DNA of 41,726 nucleotides, taken from contig JBDQEV010000009.1 of assembly GCA_040266255.1 (NCBI GenBank), positions 1 through 41,726 on the forward strand, in the 5' to 3' direction. The DNA comes from Comchoanobacter sp040266255 (GTDB lineage Bacteria > Pseudomonadota > Gammaproteobacteria > Comchoanobacterales > Comchoanobacteraceae). Positions 33,860-41,726 of this stretch are shown here, one piece after another. Each line of letters begins with the position of its first letter. Position 1 is the stretch's first letter. The translations under genes were made by a program, and so were the position numbers. The notes under the pieces are model-generated. The model worked only from the letters and a program-made list of their open reading frames with translations, ran no database searches and was not told the DNA's origin.

Positions 33860-35707
33860 GTGTCGATCTTAATTTGGACATGGAGTTGTATATTAGCACC
33901 AACAATTGCTGCAATAGCGGTAAGGCTTTTTAAAAAGCCAGCATATTATATCAATATTATTGGCATGCTGATTTCATTATGTTCTGCAGTCATGCTATTG
34001 GTTTTATTAAAAACTGACCTAGTTAACATCTATTTATATACATGGCTAAGTGCAGGTGTAGATTTTGATTTTGGATTTTGGTTAGATTCGCTTTCAATCT
34101 ATATGACGTTGATTGTAACAACAATCTCTTTGGCTGTTCATATATACTCTATTGGTTATATGAAAGGTGATCCCCATATTAATCGGTACTTTTCTTATGT
34201 GAGCTTATTTACGACTGCAATGTTACTGTTGGTCTTATCAGATAATTTATTGATGCTATTTTTTGGCTGGGAGGGCGTAGGTGTATGTTCTTATTTACTA
34301 ATTGGTTATTGGTACCAAAAAGCATATCCAGAAGCGGCCTCATATAAAGCATTCTTAGTTAACCGTATTGCAGATGTTGCAATGGTGATCGGGATGGCAT
34401 TACTGGTTTATTATGTGGGCTCTTTAAACTATACTATTTTGTTGAAAAGATTAGACTTAATTGATGGTATGCTGTTTGGTTTGCCAATCAGGGAGTGGGT
34501 CTGTCTGAGTGTTCTGTTGGCATCGATGGGAAAGTCTGCTCAAATGCCTTTGCATATCTGGTTACCAGATTCAATGGCAGGTCCAACACCAATATCAGCA
34601 CTGATTCATGCTGCAACAATGGTGACAGCTGGGGTTTATCTCATTTGTCGTTTATCATTTTTATTTGTTGATGCCAGTTTTACCAATACAATAATGTTAC
34701 TCATTGGTTCGTCTCAAATGTTTTTAATGGGGATGCTTGCATTATCAGCATTTGATATTAAGAGAATTGTTGCTTTTTCCACTTTGTCACAACTTGGGAT
34801 GATGATGATGTGTGTTGCAGTTAGTGGCTATACAACTGCTATTTTTCATTTAGGGACACATGCATTCTTTAAGTCACTCTTATTTTTAGTCAGTGGTGCT
34901 GTTATTGTATTGTCTGATCATGAGCAGGATATACGTTACACTTCATCGATCCGGCAGCAACCAATGATAAAGTACGGGCTACTCATAGGCTGTCTTGCAC
35001 TATCCGGAGTTCCACCACTCAGTGGTTTCTTCTCAAAAGATCTAGTGATTTATTCACTCAATCAATCTAATATTGCAGGTATTTCATATGCAAAAGTCAT
35101 GATGTTTCTATCAGTTATTGTAAGTGCTGCATATTCTGCTCGTTTGTATTTTGTTGTAGCAAGTCCTCGGAAAAATCAACCTAATATAACCAGTGTTGAT
35201 ATGACAATGTCTGGAATTTTGGTAATGCTGATTGCAGGTAGTGTCGCAAGTGGTTGGTTATTGCTGGCATATCTAGGCTGGCTGTCTGTGCCCTTGGCAG
35301 ATCAAGGCTATTTATTCAGTGCATTTTCACTACTAAAAGAAGCGCCTTCTCATTTTGGCATTTATGGGATTTTCATAGGGTGGATCAGTGTTTATATGGC
35401 ATATGTGATTTACCCAGGTATACCGTATCAACTGACGCAAAAGCTACCAATTTTCTATAAAGTGCTCAAGTACGAATATGGCTTCAATGCAGTTGCCGAT
35501 TATATTGTGGTACCCTCATATCAAGGTTTGTCAAATTATTTTGCAACACAGGTCGATCAAAAGTGGATTGATCGCTATAGCGTGATGGTGTTGCCAAAGT
35601 TAACTCAATATTTGGGTAAAGTATTTCGTCAGCTACATCAGGGTAAGATATATGAGTATGCAGCATGGATGGGGTTATTGGTCATTGCCTTGGTAATAAT
35701 TTATTGA
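33860..35707 (+). CDS. nuoL: NADH-quinone oxidoreductase subunit L
   Basis: 615 residues; antiporter-like proton pump at the distal end of the membrane arm, with the long lateral helix at the C-terminus. GWEGVGVCSYLLIGYWY and HIWLPDSMAGPTPISALIHA are typical. GTG start after GGGGATAGGA, two bases from nuoK. Confidence 0.96.
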   Translation: MSILIWTWSCILAPTIAAIAVRLFKKPAYYINIIGMLISLCSAVMLLVLLKTDLVNIYLYTWLSAGVDFDFGFWLDSLSIYMTLIVTTISLAVHIYSIGYMKGDPHINRYFSYVSLFTTAMLLLVLSDNLLMLFFGWEGVGVCSYLLIGYWYQKAYPEAASYKAFLVNRIADVAMVIGMALLVYYVGSLNYTILLKRLDLIDGMLFGLPIREWVCLSVLLASMGKSAQMPLHIWLPDSMAGPTPISALIHAATMVTAGVYLICRLSFLFVDASFTNTIMLLIGSSQMFLMGMLALSAFDIKRIVAFSTLSQLGMMMMCVAVSGYTTAIFHLGTHAFFKSLLFLVSGAVIVLSDHEQDIRYTSSIRQQPMIKYGLLIGCLALSGVPPLSGFFSKDLVIYSLNQSNIAGISYAKVMMFLSVIVSAAYSARLYFVVASPRKNQPNITSVDMTMSGILVMLIAGSVASGWLLLAYLGWLSVPLADQGYLFSAFSLLKEAPSHFGIYGIFIGWISVYMAYVIYPGIPYQLTQKLPIFYKVLKYEYGFNAVADYIVVPSYQGLSNYFATQVDQKWIDRYSVMVLPKLTQYLGKVFRQLHQGKIYEYAAWMGLLVIALVIIY

Positions 35708-35717
35708 TGAGTAGAGT

Positions 35718-37196
35718 ATGAATTTTTGTGCGCTTTTAGCAGGAAATGCCTTGATTGGTGCATGTGTGAGTTTAGGGCTCAATCACCGACAGTTCTTAAG
35801 CTATTTTTTAGGCTTCAATTTGTTGACTGCATGGTGGTTTTTTTTGCAGTTATGGCATGCATTTGATTCAAGTGGCGGCATGCAGTTTATGATTGAGCTA
35901 CCATGGCTAAGTTATATGGGAAGTCAGTGGATATTTGCTATAGATGGTATATCAATGTTGATGATTGGTTTAAGTTTGCTGATGGTGACAATTGTTATTA
36001 TCAATCAATCTTATCAAGCAAAGGTATCTGGTCATTTTTGTGCATTATTCTTGTTGATTTTTGCAATGTTGATTGGTTTGTTTAGTGCACAAGATGCAAT
36101 TAGCTTTTTTGTCTTTTGGGAAGGAACAATGTTTCCGATGTATCTCTGTATTGGGATATGGGGAGGAGAAGATAGGGTTAGGGCAGCATTGAAATTTTTT
36201 GTCTATACATTTTCCGGTTCTATTATTATGCTAATGGGGATTTTATATATTGGTGCACAGGCAAAGAGTTTTGCATTCAGTGCACTTTGGTCACAACCAT
36301 TAAGCAGTCTTGAGCAGCAATTCCTGTTTTGGGCATTATTGATTGGGATGGCAGTTAAGACACCAATGTGGCCATTACATACATGGCTGCCAGATGCACA
36401 TACTCAAGCGCCAACTGAAGGCTCTGTTTTGCTTGCTGCACTACTGTTAAAAGCAGGTACCTATGGTATGCTTAGACTGCTATTGCCAGTTGTTCCAGAC
36501 GCATGTGCACAAAATGCAAGCTTGATCTTTATTATTTCATTAATTGGTATTGTGTATGTTGGAATGCTGACCAGTGCGCAAAAAGACATGAAGCGCTTAA
36601 TTGCATATGCATCTATATCTCATATGGGGTTTGTGACTCTGGGGTTGTTTTCAATTTATTTAGTGGATAATCAGCGCTATGCTATTTTGGGCTTAATGGG
36701 GGCAATTATTGTCATGATTGCTCATGCATTAAGTTCTGGGGCTTTGTTCTTATCATTTGGGATGATGTATAGCCATCTTAAAACAAGAAGTATCGAGCAG
36801 TTAAGAGGCTTATACCAAATCATGCCATTTATGGGTTCAATGTTTTTAGTTTATGTGATGTCAACCGTTGGGCTACCTACAACAGCAGGTTTTGTTGGAG
36901 AGTGGATGGTTATTTTAGCAGCACTATCAGGTAAGAGTGCTTGGGCAGGAATGCTTGCTGCAACAACAATGGTGATATCAGTAGTTTATATGCTGGGTGT
37001 GTACCAAAAAGTGTTTTATGGAAAAAGTGAAAGCACAATAAGCATCCAGCTGCATGTTGTACAAAAACTCCTGTTGTGCATCTTGGCATCAGCAATTTTT
37101 ATAATAGGGATATATCCTAACTTACTGATTGATAAAATGCGAACACCAGTTGAAAACCTGGTTTCTATTTCACTTAGCTCAAAGGTATCCATATGA
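35718..37196 (+). CDS. nuoM: NADH-quinone oxidoreductase subunit M
   Basis: 492 residues; antiporter-like pump. FFVFWEGTMFPMYLCIGIWG holds the essential Glu, and PLHTWLPDAHTQAPTEGSV the conserved His/Lys helix region. Ten bases after nuoL. Confidence 0.96.
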   Translation: MNFCALLAGNALIGACVSLGLNHRQFLSYFLGFNLLTAWWFFLQLWHAFDSSGGMQFMIELPWLSYMGSQWIFAIDGISMLMIGLSLLMVTIVIINQSYQAKVSGHFCALFLLIFAMLIGLFSAQDAISFFVFWEGTMFPMYLCIGIWGGEDRVRAALKFFVYTFSGSIIMLMGILYIGAQAKSFAFSALWSQPLSSLEQQFLFWALLIGMAVKTPMWPLHTWLPDAHTQAPTEGSVLLAALLLKAGTYGMLRLLLPVVPDACAQNASLIFIISLIGIVYVGMLTSAQKDMKRLIAYASISHMGFVTLGLFSIYLVDNQRYAILGLMGAIIVMIAHALSSGALFLSFGMMYSHLKTRSIEQLRGLYQIMPFMGSMFLVYVMSTVGLPTTAGFVGEWMVILAALSGKSAWAGMLAATTMVISVVYMLGVYQKVFYGKSESTISIQLHVVQKLLLCILASAIFIIGIYPNLLIDKMRTPVENLVSISLSSKVSI

Positions 37197-38545
37197 TCTT
37201 ATCACTGATTCCAGAAATAACGATTTTAATTGGTGCACTATTTACTTTATTGTTCAGTTTAAAACAGGATCAGTATCTTGAATATGGCGCATTGGCTATT
37301 TTAGCATTGGCATTATTATTTACTTACCACCAGGATACTAGTCAGATTGGAGTTTGGTTGATTGATCGTATCTCAATGGGTGGGAAATATTTGTCGATTT
37401 TGTTAACAGCTTTGATTTTAGCTATCATTGCACCGTCTATTGATCGTCTGAAAGTTAGCTCAGGGCTTGTATTTACATTATTGCTGTTGGCACTTTTAGG
37501 TGTCATGGTGATGGTTTCAGCTTCTGATTACCTTCTATTATTCTTAGGGATTGAGCTGGTTGCAATTCCTAGTTATATTCTTTGTTCTATTACTCAGTAT
37601 GCAAAGTTGGCTGATGAAGCAGGGTTAAAATATTTCATCATGGGGAGTATTTCTAGTATCTTTTATTTATATGGTGTTTCACTAGTTTATGGTGGAAGTG
37701 GGACGTTGGATTTGCAGGCACAAGTGATTAGTAACGTAGTATTATACGAATCTGGTTTAGCGTTTATTCTCTGTGCATTCTTTTTTAAAATAGGTTTATT
37801 TCCATTCCACTATTGGGTTCCTGATGTGTATCAAGCTTCAGAGATGCCATTATCTTTATGGATTATATCGGTGCCTAAAATTGGATATCTCTTAGCGCTC
37901 ATTCGTATGATATCTAGCTCAACTATGACAATGGAGCTGGTTAATCTGGTTGGTTGTGCGTCATTATTAGTTGGTGTGTTAATGGCATGTGTGCAAACAG
38001 ACTTTAGAAGAATGCTTGGATATGCTTCTATATCTCAGATGGGTATTGTCCTGATATTGCTTTCTATCTTCACTGAGTTAAGTTTAGCTTTAGCAATTGC
38101 TTATCTGTTAGTTTACCTCGTCACACTTAATTTGGTTTGGTATGTGATGCTGAATAGTGTAGATCACGGGCAGATGCTATCTTTAAAAGATTTATCTGTA
38201 CTAAAACATCAACCCCTGCAGTCAGGCTCAATGATGGTTGCAATGACTTCAATGGCAGGTATCCCACTAACAGTAGGCTTTGTGGCTAAGGTAAGTGCAA
38301 TATTTGCTGTAATGGCAGCAGGGTTTTATAAAACACTTGCTGTGATTGTTCTTTCTTTACCGATTGCAGTGTACTATTATTTAAATGTGATCAAGAGTAT
38401 TTATTTTACGCATTCAAAGGAAGCGTATCGTTTTAATAGTGCACACTATGTGTCATTGGCATTTGCAATTACATTAGTTTTAGCAAGTTTGATGATGGAT
38501 GGCGTCACACAGTTTTGTGCTAATATAGTGAAAGGAGTTCTATGA
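37193..38545 (+). CDS. nuoN: NADH-quinone oxidoreductase subunit N
   Basis: 450 residues; third antiporter-like pump. LGIELVAIPSYILCS and FHYWVPDVYQASEMPLSLW are the signatures, the latter slightly diverged from the usual APTP. Overlaps nuoM and the next gene by 4 bp each. Completes the operon nuoA-N. Confidence 0.95.
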   Translation: MILSLIPEITILIGALFTLLFSLKQDQYLEYGALAILALALLFTYHQDTSQIGVWLIDRISMGGKYLSILLTALILAIIAPSIDRLKVSSGLVFTLLLLALLGVMVMVSASDYLLLFLGIELVAIPSYILCSITQYAKLADEAGLKYFIMGSISSIFYLYGVSLVYGGSGTLDLQAQVISNVVLYESGLAFILCAFFFKIGLFPFHYWVPDVYQASEMPLSLWIISVPKIGYLLALIRMISSSTMTMELVNLVGCASLLVGVLMACVQTDFRRMLGYASISQMGIVLILLSIFTELSLALAIAYLLVYLVTLNLVWYVMLNSVDHGQMLSLKDLSVLKHQPLQSGSMMVAMTSMAGIPLTVGFVAKVSAIFAVMAAGFYKTLAVIVLSLPIAVYYYLNVIKSIYFTHSKEAYRFNSAHYVSLAFAITLVLASLMMDGVTQFCANIVKGVL

Positions 38546-39432
38546 TGATATCCCCACATGATTCAAGATTGATTGCAGCAGAGGTTTTACGATTGCAACG
38601 CCAAGACAAGTGGTATAAACGATGGAAGTTGATTGCTATTACCGCAGTTATTAGCCTATTGGTAATGATGCTTGGAGGTAAAAAGTCAGTACCTGATCAA
38701 AGACATCTCGCGATGGTCAATGTTTCAGGTATGATTTCTCAAGATAGTGATATTTGGCGCCAACTTGATAAAGTTAGTCAAAAGGATACACAAGGGCTAT
38801 TGGTATTGTTTAACTCTGGGGGAGGCACTGTTGGAGCATCAGAGCGCTTATACAATCGTTTGCGTAACATATCAGAGGCTATCCCAGTTGAAATATTGAT
38901 TGAAGACCAAGCAACATCTGGTGCTTATTTGGCAGCGCTAGCTGGAGACAAGATTTATGCCTACAACTCTTCAATCATAGGCAGCATTGGTGTTTTAATG
39001 CAAAGCTTCAATGTGGAGAAGCTTACTGAGCAGCTGGGTGTGAAAGTAGAGACAATGACAACCGGTAAATATAAGGGCTTCCCATCACCATTTAGAGAAA
39101 CACCTGAGGAAGTTAAATCGCATTTAGAAAATGTGATGCTAGAGGACAACAAATGGTTTGTAAATTTAGTGAAAGAAAGACGACAGTTACAATCAAGCAA
39201 GGACTATGATCAAGCGCAAGTTTATACTGCACGTGAAGGGATAGCGTTAAAACTATTAGACGGAGTATCTACTCGAGCTGAGGCATTTAAACGATTGAAA
39301 GAAAAAGCAGGAGATTATCCATTACGCGATTTAGAGATTGATGATTCAAACTCATTATTACAAAACCTATTGGGCAGAAAAGCACAGTATCTACCTAAAG
39401 GACTATTAGAGTGGAGTATGCTTGCTTATTAG
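38542..39432 (+). CDS. Inner-membrane S49 peptidase (SohB/SppA type)
   Basis: 296 residues. A single membrane helix (LIAITAVISLLVMMLG) is followed by the ClpP-fold protease core: LVLFNSGGGTVGASE, DQATSGAYLAAL with nucleophile Ser126, and TTGKYKGFPSP with general-base Lys176. A Ser-Lys signal-peptide peptidase cutting remnants in the membrane or periplasm. It is translationally coupled to nuoN, so it is made with complex I; it stops 2 bp from the convergent dnaX stop. Confidence 0.9.
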   Translation: MMISPHDSRLIAAEVLRLQRQDKWYKRWKLIAITAVISLLVMMLGGKKSVPDQRHLAMVNVSGMISQDSDIWRQLDKVSQKDTQGLLVLFNSGGGTVGASERLYNRLRNISEAIPVEILIEDQATSGAYLAALAGDKIYAYNSSIIGSIGVLMQSFNVEKLTEQLGVKVETMTTGKYKGFPSPFRETPEEVKSHLENVMLEDNKWFVNLVKERRQLQSSKDYDQAQVYTAREGIALKLLDGVSTRAEAFKRLKEKAGDYPLRDLEIDDSNSLLQNLLGRKAQYLPKGLLEWSMLAY

Positions 39433-39434
39433 GC

Positions 39435-40903
39435 TTAAGCTGTTTCTTTGGTTTTTTTCTGTAAACTCACTTCAATACTCTCTGGAGCAATTCGGAATTG
39501 ATTTAAGATCTTATTAAGAGTGGGGTCTTTTAGCAGTTGCCCCTTTGTTTCTAACAATGCCTTTTCATGTGTAGCTACCTTTTGATCATGAGGGGTTGCA
39601 GCTGTAGATGAGCTGACTTTAATATCAATCACTGCATGAGGGTCAATGGCTTTTAGTGCTTTTGATATTTTTTCAATGGACTGATTGGTTTTTAAGTAAG
39701 ACCATTTCGGATCTAAGTTGAGGTGCCAGCTAGAGTCTTGTTTTTCAGTGAGTGTACAGCGTTGAGCAAGCTCTCTGGTTAAACCTGAAATTTTCAGTTG
39801 TTCTACAATATCATGCCAAACTAGCTCAGAAGGCTTTTTTTTTCTGTCTCTTGTGATGGTTGAAAGACAGCCATTCTAATTAGGCACATACTCACGCCAA
39901 TACGAGCAGATGGTGCAAAAGTTAAGTCTTGTATGCCTTGAATGCACATTCTATAGAGTACTTGTATATAGCCAGCATCCCACAGGTCTTTTAGAGGGTG
40001 TGGGCTACCTAACTGCTGTGCAACAGCAATCTGATGTAGTTCTTTGGATAAGTCGCTGAGTACTTGCTGAAAGTCTACATTGGTTGTCTCACATTGGTTA
40101 CAAATCTGGTCAATGCCTTTGAGGTCTTTTTTCTCAATTGCTTTAAGTAGCAAGTGAATTTGGCTACTAGGAATAGATTTGACCAATTGTGCAGTTGTAT
40201 TGCTATCAATATGACTTGGACTCACTGCTAGACATTGATCTAGTAGTGTTAGTGCATCACGCATACTACCCTTAGCAGCTTGAGCAACATGCACCAGTGC
40301 ATCTTGATCGAAAGTTTTATTCTCTTGTGTTAAGGCAGTAGCAAGTCTTGTTTGAATTTCTTGTTCAGTCAGTGGCTTTAAATTGAAATGCAAGCAACGA
40401 GACAGTACTGTAGCTGGTATTTTTTCTGGTTCTGTCGTCGCTAGAATAAACTGCACATGTGCTGGTGGTTCTTCCAGAGTCTTGAGTAATGCATTAAAGC
40501 TATGTTGTGATAGCATATGCACCTCATCAATCAAGTACACTTTCTTCTTGCCCATTTGAGGCATATATGCAATTTGATCTAGAACTTCTCGGGTATCTTC
40601 AACTTTTGTTTTTGAAGCAGCATCAATTTCATAAAGGTCACAGTAACTGCCTTCTTGAATCATCAAGCATGTTGAGCATTTAAGACAGGGTTCATGGCCA
40701 TTAAGGTTTTCACAGTTAATTGATTTAGCAATGATTCTGGCAAGTGTTGTCTTTCCAACTCCACGGGTCCCAGTTAATAGATATACAGGGTGCAAAGCGT
40801 TATTTTCGATCGCATTGGAGAGTGCTTTTACAACTAACTCTTGACCAACAACTTCTTTCAGCGTTTGTGGTCTTAGTTTTCTAGCAAGAGTGATATACGA
40901 CAT
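39435..40903 (-). CDS. dnaX: DNA polymerase III subunits tau and gamma (frameshifted gene)
   Basis: ATPase of the clamp loader. The in-phase frame (40903 to 39821) gives a 360-residue gamma: Walker A GTRGVGKTTLAR, zinc-binding CLKCSTC, Walker B VYLIDEVHML, and TVLSRC. It ends TEKKSLLS at a TAG. A -1 shift on the A9 run at 39835-39843 leads into an open frame of 133 codons to 39435, which holds the tau C-terminal domain (WHDIVEQLKISGLTRELAQR then WHLNLDPKWSYL), giving about 489 residues. The start at 40903 (MSYITLARKLRPQTL) is preferred, because an upstream ATG at 40942 lies inside the SRP RNA. Confidence 0.88.
39835..39843 (-). promoter_or_regulatory. Slippery site for dnaX frameshifting
   Basis: Nine consecutive A on the coding strand, read GAA AAA AAA AGC in the gamma frame. 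A -1 slip of the two Lys tRNAs (A-AAA-AAA) yields the tau frame. dnaX frameshifting or slippage on A-runs is known in E. coli and Thermus. A weak AGC...GCT pairing follows; no strong hairpin is evident. Confidence 0.7.
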
Positions 40904-40920
40904 AGTTGATCTCGATAAAG

Positions 40921-41005
40921 TGGAAGCAAAGCACCCAAGCATATAAGGATCGCTGCTCCCTTCCAGGCCTGACGAATTATCTTACTGTTTGCCACCATGC
41001 TTCCA
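40921..41005 (-). ncRNA. ffs: 4.5S signal recognition particle RNA (bacterial small SRP RNA)
   Basis: On the minus strand, TGGAAGCA (41005-40998) pairs with TGCTTCCA (40928-40921), closing a long hairpin whose apex contains GTCAGGCCTGGAAGGGAGCAGCG, split here as GTCAGGCCTGGAAGG plus GAGCAGCG. This is the conserved SRP domain IV with its GGAA tetraloop. It binds Ffh for co-translational targeting. The true ends may extend a few bases. dnaX starts 18 nt after it, as in many bacteria. Confidence 0.9.
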
Positions 41006-41309
41006 GCAGCATTTGAGCATAAACAGCTTATAAATGCAAGCTTACGATATCATGTTTTGTTACTCAAAATATAAATACATTTCAGTCTGAAGTATGCGCG
41101 CATGTAGAATGAATTGCGATATTGTTCTGGGGTTGTATGTAAAGATATTGAAAGAGATGTAAACAGATTTTGTCTAGAAATAAATATGATTGAATATGGA
41201 AGGTGGTAGCTATTCGTGTTTTTTATGCTCAAGGGCTAAACTAATTAATTGCTGGGCTCCCGTTAGTGTGTTGTATTTTATTTGTTTATATGGCACATTG
41301 TCTGGAAGA
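41006..41309. other. Intergenic region between ffs and the ankyrin-like genes
   Basis: AT-rich, divergent between ffs/dnaX and the rightmost genes, so promoters for both directions should lie here. I see no convincing -35/-10 pair and no RNA or protein gene. Short frames on both strands have no Shine-Dalgarno or family features. Confidence 0.4.
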
Positions 41310-41534
41310 ATGAGTAGAGTAATGAAAAGGAATAGAACCCCTAAATCTCTGAATGTAGCTTTAATTTCAGCAGTTATAGATGGTCAAACGATTGCAAAGT
41401 GGATTTCAGCTGGGGCAGATGTTAATCATAAGGATGATTCTGATTGGGCTGCTGAATCAGATCATAAAGAAACGGTTACTTATATACTTAATGCAGGGGT
41501 TGCAAATAATTTTATTGATAATAATAGTAGGTAG
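41310..41534 (+). CDS. Short ankyrin-repeat-like protein
   Basis: 74 residues from the ATG at 41310, with GGAAG just upstream; a longer frame from 41190 is possible but has an atypical Cys-rich start. LNVALISAVIDGQTIAKWIS followed by AGADVNHKDDSD is an ankyrin repeat. The next one (WAAESDHKETVTYILNAG) lacks the usual TPL start, as if a few residues were deleted. The protein may be a degenerate fragment of a larger ankyrin gene. Confidence 0.5.
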   Translation: MSRVMKRNRTPKSLNVALISAVIDGQTIAKWISAGADVNHKDDSDWAAESDHKETVTYILNAGVANNFIDNNSR

Positions 41535-41539
41535 TAAAG

Positions 41540-41726
41540 ATGAATGTACAAGAAATGGTAAAGCTATTAGAAGCTGGAAGCGTAGAGGAAGTTAAAGAAA
41601 AGCTAGAAGGAGTCTCCAGTCATGATTTGTTAAATGCTAAAACTGAACAAGAGCTTGCAAACGAAACAAAAGTAGAAATGAATTTGCTACATTTGGCATG
41701 CTTAAAAGGTCATGAAGAAATCGCTA
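41540..41726 (+). CDS. Ankyrin-repeat protein, N-terminal part (cut by right edge)
   Basis: 62 residues visible from the ATG at 41540, five bases after the preceding stop. A charged helical N-terminus (NVQEMVKLLEAGSVEEVKEK) leads into NLLHLACLKGHEEIA, a clear ankyrin repeat core (x-LHLAxxxGHxEIx). Ankyrin proteins are common host-directed effectors in Legionella and Coxiella; that role is inferred from the family and context. Confidence 0.65.
   Translation, partial: MNVQEMVKLLEAGSVEEVKEKLEGVSSHDLLNAKTEQELANETKVEMNLLHLACLKGHEEIA

Noticed and set aside
39435..39632. Separate small gene downstream of dnaX
   Set aside because: Its frame is open back to the A9 run and translates into the tau C-terminal domain, so it is the end of dnaX.
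39821..40903. dnaX as a frameshifted pseudogene
   Set aside because: The junction lies exactly on an A9 slippery run, all motifs on both sides are intact, and dnaX frameshifting is known.

Overview
The window is AT-rich chromosomal DNA from a gammaproteobacterium. The gene order points to the Legionella/Coxiella/Berkiella part of the class: tpiA-secG-tRNA-Leu-nuoA to nuoN, zipA next to ligA, asd close to a fimV remnant and truA, and ffs-dnaX. A secreted IcmL/DotI-like protein, ankyrin-type genes at the right edge and several orphan membrane or low-complexity proteins fit a host-associated bacterium with a Dot/Icm (type IVB) secretion system. The order-level assignment is an inference. No rRNA, transposase, integrase, phage gene or CRISPR array is visible.

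Left part (1-6300). A MATE-family exporter runs off the left edge. It is followed by the most remarkable gene of the window, a 932-residue protein at 870-3668. Its core is 12 complete and one partial 42-residue repeat that align with TAL-effector (TALE/Bat) repeats over their first 26 or so positions. Position 12 is always H or N, position 13 varies (I, D, A, S, K, G, P), and positions 14-15 are GG in all 13 repeats. After the repeats come three tandem KRK/KKRK/KKKRK clusters that look like SV40-type nuclear localisation signals, then a C-terminal domain with the Cys...Gly-His...Asp-Pro-Gln layout of papain-like toxins. I read it as a secreted, nucleus-targeted TALE-like effector with a new repeat length. 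Decayed copies of its 3' end flank the gene, so the locus probably once held a second copy. Downstream are mpl (peptidoglycan recycling), tRNA-Ser(CGA) and an orphan membrane protein.

Middle (6287-24426). ligA, the IcmL-like protein and a short zipA lie on the minus strand. Next come a penicillin-acylase-type hydrolase, two tandem paralogous proteins with a membrane hairpin, an SDR-like protein, an Smr-domain protein, asd, an acidic orphan, an inverted 95-residue FimV remnant, truA, a TraI_2/HD-like orphan, cvpA, holA, a large periplasmic orphan, an MFS transporter and tpiA.

Right part (24411-41726). secG overlaps tRNA-Leu(GAG), and the complete 14-gene nuo operon for complex I follows, tightly packed with mostly overlapping genes, ending in a SohB/SppA-type peptidase. 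On the opposite strand are dnaX, with an A9 slippery site joining the gamma frame to a tau tail, and immediately upstream of it the 4.5S SRP RNA. The window ends in two small ankyrin-like genes, the second cut by the edge.
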